Source: an uncultured Oscillospiraceae bacterium (GTDB taxonomy: Bacteria > Bacillota > Clostridia > Oscillospirales > Oscillospiraceae). From it: 7,267 nucleotides of DNA. Positions 5,106 to 7,267 of the stretch are shown in pieces. The notes beneath the pieces were generated by a model. The model searched no databases. It saw nothing but the letters and a program-made list of their open reading frames with translations, and was not told where the DNA came from. Position 1 is the stretch's first letter, and each line of letters begins with the position of its first letter. Both the position numbers and the translations under genes were made by a program. The stretch lies in NCBI GenBank assembly GCA_934662925.1, contig CAKUKL010000072.1, positions 1 through 7,267 on the forward strand, in the 5' to 3' direction.

Positions 5106-6116
5106 TCACGCCCCGAGGAGGCTCTGGTCAAAGGCAAACAGCGCCTCGTTGATCTCGAAGATGTCGTACTTTTTCTGCCGGACAAAATACTCGATGATAA
5201 CGTCGAATTTACTGCTGGGGCTGAGGGCGTAGCCCGCCCGGGCGATGAGGTCCCGGGTCTCGTCCAGATCCAGCTCCAGCGCGATGGCGAAGGCGACGGC
5301 CGTGGACTTGGAGGGCTTGTAGGCCGGATTGTTGCGGATCTTGGAGAACAGCTTCCGGTCCACGTTGGCCTTCTTGTAGATCTCGGAGTCCTTTTTGCCG
5401 CTGCGGTCGATGAGCTTCAGCAGGGTCTCCGAAAATCCTGCGTCCAGATGGGCCAGCAGATCGTCCAGTCCGCCGGCGGCCATGGGGGCCGCCGCGCACT
5501 CCGGCATACTGACACTGCGGGCGGCACTGAACGGCTTCGCCGTGGGCTCCATCAGGCGCAGGCGCTCCCGCCGGAGGTCGGTGTGGGCGTCCACATAGTG
5601 GTCGTCGATGTACTCGGCGATGTCGGCGAACAGCTTGCCGCTGATCTGATAGGCCTTCCGGTCAAAGATGACGAGGTAGACCGTCATGTCGTTCTCCATC
5701 AGGAATCCGCCGATGGTATCCACCGCGACGCGGAGCGCCTGATCCTTGGGGTAGCCGAAGGCGCCGGAGGAGATTAGCGGGAATGCCACGGCCTCGCAGC
5801 CGTGTTCCCTCGCCAGCGCAAGGCTCGTCCGGTAGCAGGAAATGAGCTGCTCCCGCTCGCCGCAGCTGCCGCCGTTCCACACCGGGCCCACGGTGTGGAT
5901 CACGTATTTGCAGGGCAGACGATAGGCTTTGGTTATTTTAGCGTCGCCGGTCTTACAGCCGCCCAGCGTCCGGCACTCGGCCAGCAGCCCCGGCCCCGCC
6001 GCCCGGTGGATGCTGCCGTCCACGCCGCCCCCGCCCAGCAGGGACTCGTTGGCCGCATTGACGATGGCGTCCACCGCCATTTTCGTGATGTCGTTGCGCA
6101 CGATCTCAAGGGGCAT
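5106..6116 (-). CDS. MacroD-type macro domain fused to a C-terminal helical, HTH-like domain
   Basis: A 336-residue, two-part protein. Residues 1-170 are a macro domain of the MacroD/YmdB type: [19 protein letters not shown] at 16-34 with N20, N23 and the catalytic-type D33, GGCKTGDAK at 52-60, [10 protein letters not shown] at 71-80, and the phosphate loop ISSGAFGYP at 115-123. Such domains bind ADP-ribose and remove it from acidic residues or from O-acetyl-ADP-ribose. Residues 171-225 are a charged, Ala-rich linker. Residues 226-336 are helical; [21 protein letters not shown] at 243-263 looks like an HTH of XRE type, followed by [16 protein letters not shown] and a Phe-rich tail. DNA binding is inferred. 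It is the first gene of the five-gene operon, with a promoter at 6147-6175. The ATG at 6116 has a weak GGCGG ribosome site. The HD gene follows after 32 nt. Confidence 0.88.
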   Translation of the reverse strand: MPLEIVRNDITKMAVDAIVNAANESLLGGGGVDGSIHRAAGPGLLAECRTLGGCKTGDAKITKAYRLPCKYVIHTVGPVWNGGSCGEREQLISCYRTSLALAREHGCEAVAFPLISSGAFGYPKDQALRVAVDTIGGFLMENDMTVYLVIFDRKAYQISGKLFADIAEYIDDHYVDAHTDLRRERLRLMEPTAKPFSAARSVSMPECAAAPMAAGGLDDLLAHLDAGFSETLLKLIDRSGKKDSEIYKKANVDRKLFSKIRNNPAYKPSKSTAVAFAIALELDLDETRDLIARAGYALSPSSKFDVIIEYFVRQKKYDIFEINEALFAFDQSLLGA

Positions 6117-6146
6117 GCTATCACCGCCTGAACATTTTCTGCCTAA

Positions 6147-6175
6147 ATACTACCACAGTCCCGGCGGCAGGACAA
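6147..6175 (-). promoter_or_regulatory. Probable promoter of the macro-to-ARH operon
   Basis: On the minus strand TTGTCC (6170-6175) and TAGTAT (6147-6152) are 17 nt apart, and a TG one base before the -10 makes it an extended -10 type. The predicted start is near 6140, 24 nt before the ATG. It is divergent from the promoter at 6255-6282. Confidence 0.6.
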
Positions 6176-6207
6176 CAAAAATCCGCGCTTTCGGGTCGAT
6201 TTTGCCG

Positions 6208-6229
6208 GTTGCGGGGCATTTTCCGCAAC
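6208..6229. promoter_or_regulatory. Palindrome between divergent promoters
   Basis: GTTGCGG (6208-6214) and CCGCAAC (6223-6229) are perfect complements with an 8-nt centre. They lie midway between the macro operon promoter and the plus-strand leader promoter. This is a reasonable place for a shared operator, for instance for the HTH-like tail of the macro protein, but that link is speculation. Confidence 0.4.
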
Positions 6230-6254
6230 TTACGGTGGAAATCCCCTTTCCCTG

Positions 6255-6282
6255 TTGACAGCCATGCTTTTTTGAGTATAAT
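6255..6282 (+). promoter_or_regulatory. Strong promoter of the GNAT leader
   Basis: TTGACA (6255-6260) and TATAAT (6277-6282) are both exact consensus hexamers with a 16-nt spacer. ATACC-C-GGTAT (6281-6291) is a palindrome at the predicted start point and may be an operator. The start is expected near 6289. Confidence 0.85.
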
Positions 6283-6348
6283 ACCCGGTATACGTTTCAC
6301 GATATATATTTTGCACTATGTTTCAAATCGAATCGAAGAAACGAGAAC

Positions 6349-6373
6349 GCCAGACGCATAGACGCAGTGCGGA
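6349..6373 (+). repeat. Direct repeat, right copy (KTR 3'-end remnant)
   Basis: This matches 2599-2623 at 22 of 25 bases. In the same frame as the KTR gene it reads PDA-stop-TQC, and a few codons upstream both have two glutamates (TEEINMPDA against IEETRTPDA). The cysteine knuckles are absent. It is best explained as the decayed 3' end of a second KTR gene that kept its terminator. Confidence 0.55.
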
Positions 6374-6406
6374 TCACAGCTGATGTGACCGCACCGCGTC
6401 TTTTTT
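6361..6406 (+). terminator. Strong intrinsic terminator before the GNAT gene
   Basis: GACGC (6361-6365) pairs with GCGTC (6396-6400), TGCGG (6368-6372) with CCGCA (6389-6393), and TCACA (6374-6378) with TGTGA (6384-6388). There is one AG/CC internal loop and a bulged A. Six Ts follow (6401-6406). Confidence 0.88.
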
Positions 6407-6427
6407 AATTTGCAGAGGTGAATCAAA

Positions 6428-6955
6428 TTGGAACTCAGGCAACTGGAAAAATCGGAATACGCGGGCAAAAAATTTACCGCCCGTTATCAGACCGGCGGTT
6501 ATTACGATATCTGCCCCTCCGGGGACGGCTTCCGGATCAGCTACGCGCCCTTTGACGGGCCGGTGGAGCGGTCCTTCGACGATGTGTTTTTCGGGGAGTG
6601 GCTGGAAGACCCCGTCGCCTTCGGCGTGTTCGACGGCGGACGGCTCGTCGGATTCGCGGAGGGCGCTCTGGAGCGCTGGAACAACCGCTTCCGGTTCAGC
6701 AACATCTGCGTCTTTGATTCGTCGGACCGCGGCCGCGGGGCCGGGACCATGCTGATGGACGCCATCCAGAAGGCGGCGGAGTCCTCCGGGGCCCGGATGA
6801 TCGTTCTGGAGACCCAGACCTGCAACGAAACCGCCATCGCGTTTTACAAAAAGCACGGGTTCTCGGTCATCGGCTTCGACCTGTACTCCTACTCCAACGC
6901 CGACCCGGAGCGGCATGAGGTCCGGCTCGAAATGGGGAAAAAGCTGAAGCCGTGA
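6428..6955 (+). CDS. GNAT-family N-acetyltransferase, streptothricin-acetyltransferase-like
   Basis: A 175-residue GNAT enzyme expected to transfer an acetyl group from acetyl-CoA to an amine. The acetyl-CoA pyrophosphate loop is R101-G-R-G104-A-G106 (SSDRGRGAGTMLM), preceded by strand SNICVFDSS at 91-99. The C-terminal strand and helix MIVLETQTCNETAIAFYKKHG at 124-144 include the typical LETQ-N-x-A-x-x-F-Y pattern. The WNNRFRFSNI and LETQ-N-A-FY segments resemble streptothricin acetyltransferases, but many chromosomal clostridial GNATs of unknown substrate share them, so resistance is not claimed. The start is TTG at 6428, chosen for AGAGGTG (6414-6420) with a 7-nt spacer. Expression appears limited by the terminator 21 nt upstream. 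It stands alone, convergent with the DUF3592 gene. Confidence 0.85.
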   Translation: MELRQLEKSEYAGKKFTARYQTGGYYDICPSGDGFRISYAPFDGPVERSFDDVFFGEWLEDPVAFGVFDGGRLVGFAEGALERWNNRFRFSNICVFDSSDRGRGAGTMLMDAIQKAAESSGARMIVLETQTCNETAIAFYKKHGFSVIGFDLYSYSNADPERHEVRLEMGKKLKP

Positions 6956-7010
6956 ATGCAACGCCTGTCAGAGAGAAATGAGGCGGCGGGCCTAAACCGG
7001 GCAAGCTGAA

Positions 7011-7036
7011 AGCCGCCGCGGACATCCGCGGCGGCT
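7011..7036. terminator. GC-rich hairpin between convergent genes
   Basis: AGCCGCCGCGGA (7011-7022) and TCCGCGGCGGCT (7025-7036) are perfect 12-bp complements around CA. On the minus strand it is followed by TTTC, on the plus strand by no T-run. Its place between convergent genes suggests termination, more likely for the minus-strand gene ending at 7051. Confidence 0.55.
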
Positions 7037-7050
7037 CAGTGTGCCGGATC

Positions 7051-7267
7051 TCAGGAAATGGAGACGTTGCCCATAAAGGTATTGACGGCGAAAAACAACA
7101 TGAACGCGGCGAAAAGGAAAAATCCGAACCCGCCGAAGATCGGCTTCCTGATCCGGTTTTCCGTGATGTTCTCCGGGTTCGACGGGTCGTAATAGCCCGG
7201 AACCTGACAGCCCAGCTCCCGCTTGCTGGAAAGGGACTGGCGGCTGAAGTAGCGGTAGGTCTTGCCG
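7051..7267 (-). CDS. DUF3592-like membrane protein, C-terminal part, runs off the right edge
   Basis: The minus strand is open from the edge to a TGA at 7051-7053, giving the last 71 residues of a protein. The visible part has CQVPGYYDPSNPENI, matching the V-x-Y-D-P-x-NP-E-N pattern near the end of DUF3592 domains. After this comes a transmembrane helix, FGGFGFFLFAAFMLFFAVNTF, and a short tail MGNVSIS. Members are small membrane proteins of unknown function with an extracytoplasmic beta-rich domain between two helices. The start and any partner genes lie beyond the window. The GC-rich hairpin at 7011-7036 is its probable terminator. Confidence 0.72.
   Translation of the reverse strand, partial: GKTYRYFSRQSLSSKRELGCQVPGYYDPSNPENITENRIRKPIFGGFGFFLFAAFMLFFAVNTFMGNVSIS

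Larger units (their letters stand above)
6289..6406 (+). ncRNA. Terminated leader or small RNA upstream of the GNAT gene
   Basis: A transcript from the promoter at 6255-6282 would run about 115 nt and end at the terminator at 6361-6406, 21 nt before the GNAT start. No gene with a ribosome site lies in it. The GNAT gene therefore needs read-through or regulated antitermination, unless it has its own promoter, which I do not see in those 21 nt. No known riboswitch consensus was recognised. A 21-codon frame from ATG 6318 ends in the terminator loop at 6383 but lacks a Shine-Dalgarno site. Confidence 0.45.

Noticed and set aside
5097..5777. A 226-codon plus-strand frame
   Set aside because: It is antisense to the macro-HTH gene and has no ribosome site or motif.
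6318..6383. 21-codon leader peptide ending in the terminator loop before the GNAT gene
   Set aside because: The position is suggestive of attenuation, but the ATG lacks any ribosome-binding site and the codons show no informative run of one amino acid.

Overview
The window reads as chromosome of a fairly GC-rich Firmicute, most likely a gut Clostridia of the Oscillospirales type. This is inferred from strong Shine-Dalgarno sites, GTG/TTG starts, consensus sigma-A promoters, and protein types typical of that group (Cys-rich KTR protein, Spx/ArsC-like thioredoxin-fold protein, small HD hydrolase, clostridial VWA protein, DUF3592). No 16S or marker gene is present, so the assignment is tentative.

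Left part (1-2660), visibly more AT-rich and accessory in character: the 5' end of a Fic-family AMP-transferase gene on the minus strand (1-428), with a consensus promoter wrapped in a cluster of five TCCCTTA/TAAGGGA half-sites. Next comes about 500 bp with no recognisable gene but one large terminator-like hairpin. A plus-strand operon follows: a TetR regulator and a CPBP intramembrane protease with a 4-nt overlap, behind a perfect TTGACA-N17-TATAAT promoter and AT-rich palindromes. Then a 62-aa Cys-rich KTR protein typical of conjugative elements, and two stacked terminators.

Central part (2749-6116), high GC, all minus strand: transcription order is macro-domain protein with a C-terminal helical/HTH-like domain, small HD alarmone-hydrolase-like protein, ArsC/Spx-like protein, VWA protein with intact MIDAS, ADP-ribosylglycohydrolase. 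Genes are tightly spaced (32 nt, 4-nt overlap, 79 nt, 6 nt). The macro domain and the ADP-ribosylglycohydrolase are two unrelated families that both remove ADP-ribose, so the operon looks like an ADP-ribose or nucleotide-modification eraser set. No ADP-ribosyltransferase lies in the window. The 79-nt gap before the VWA gene holds a 13-bp perfect inverted repeat whose 3' arm is the VWA Shine-Dalgarno site.

Right part (6120-7267): divergent from the macro operon, a near-perfect plus-strand promoter drives an approximately 115-nt leader that ends in a strong terminator 21 nt before a TTG-started GNAT acetyltransferase gene. The leader carries a sequence matching the 3' end and terminator start of the KTR gene (22 of 25 bases), so direct repeats 3750 bp apart flank the eraser operon. 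A GC-rich hairpin separates the GNAT gene from the convergent 3' end of a DUF3592-like membrane protein gene running in from the right edge.
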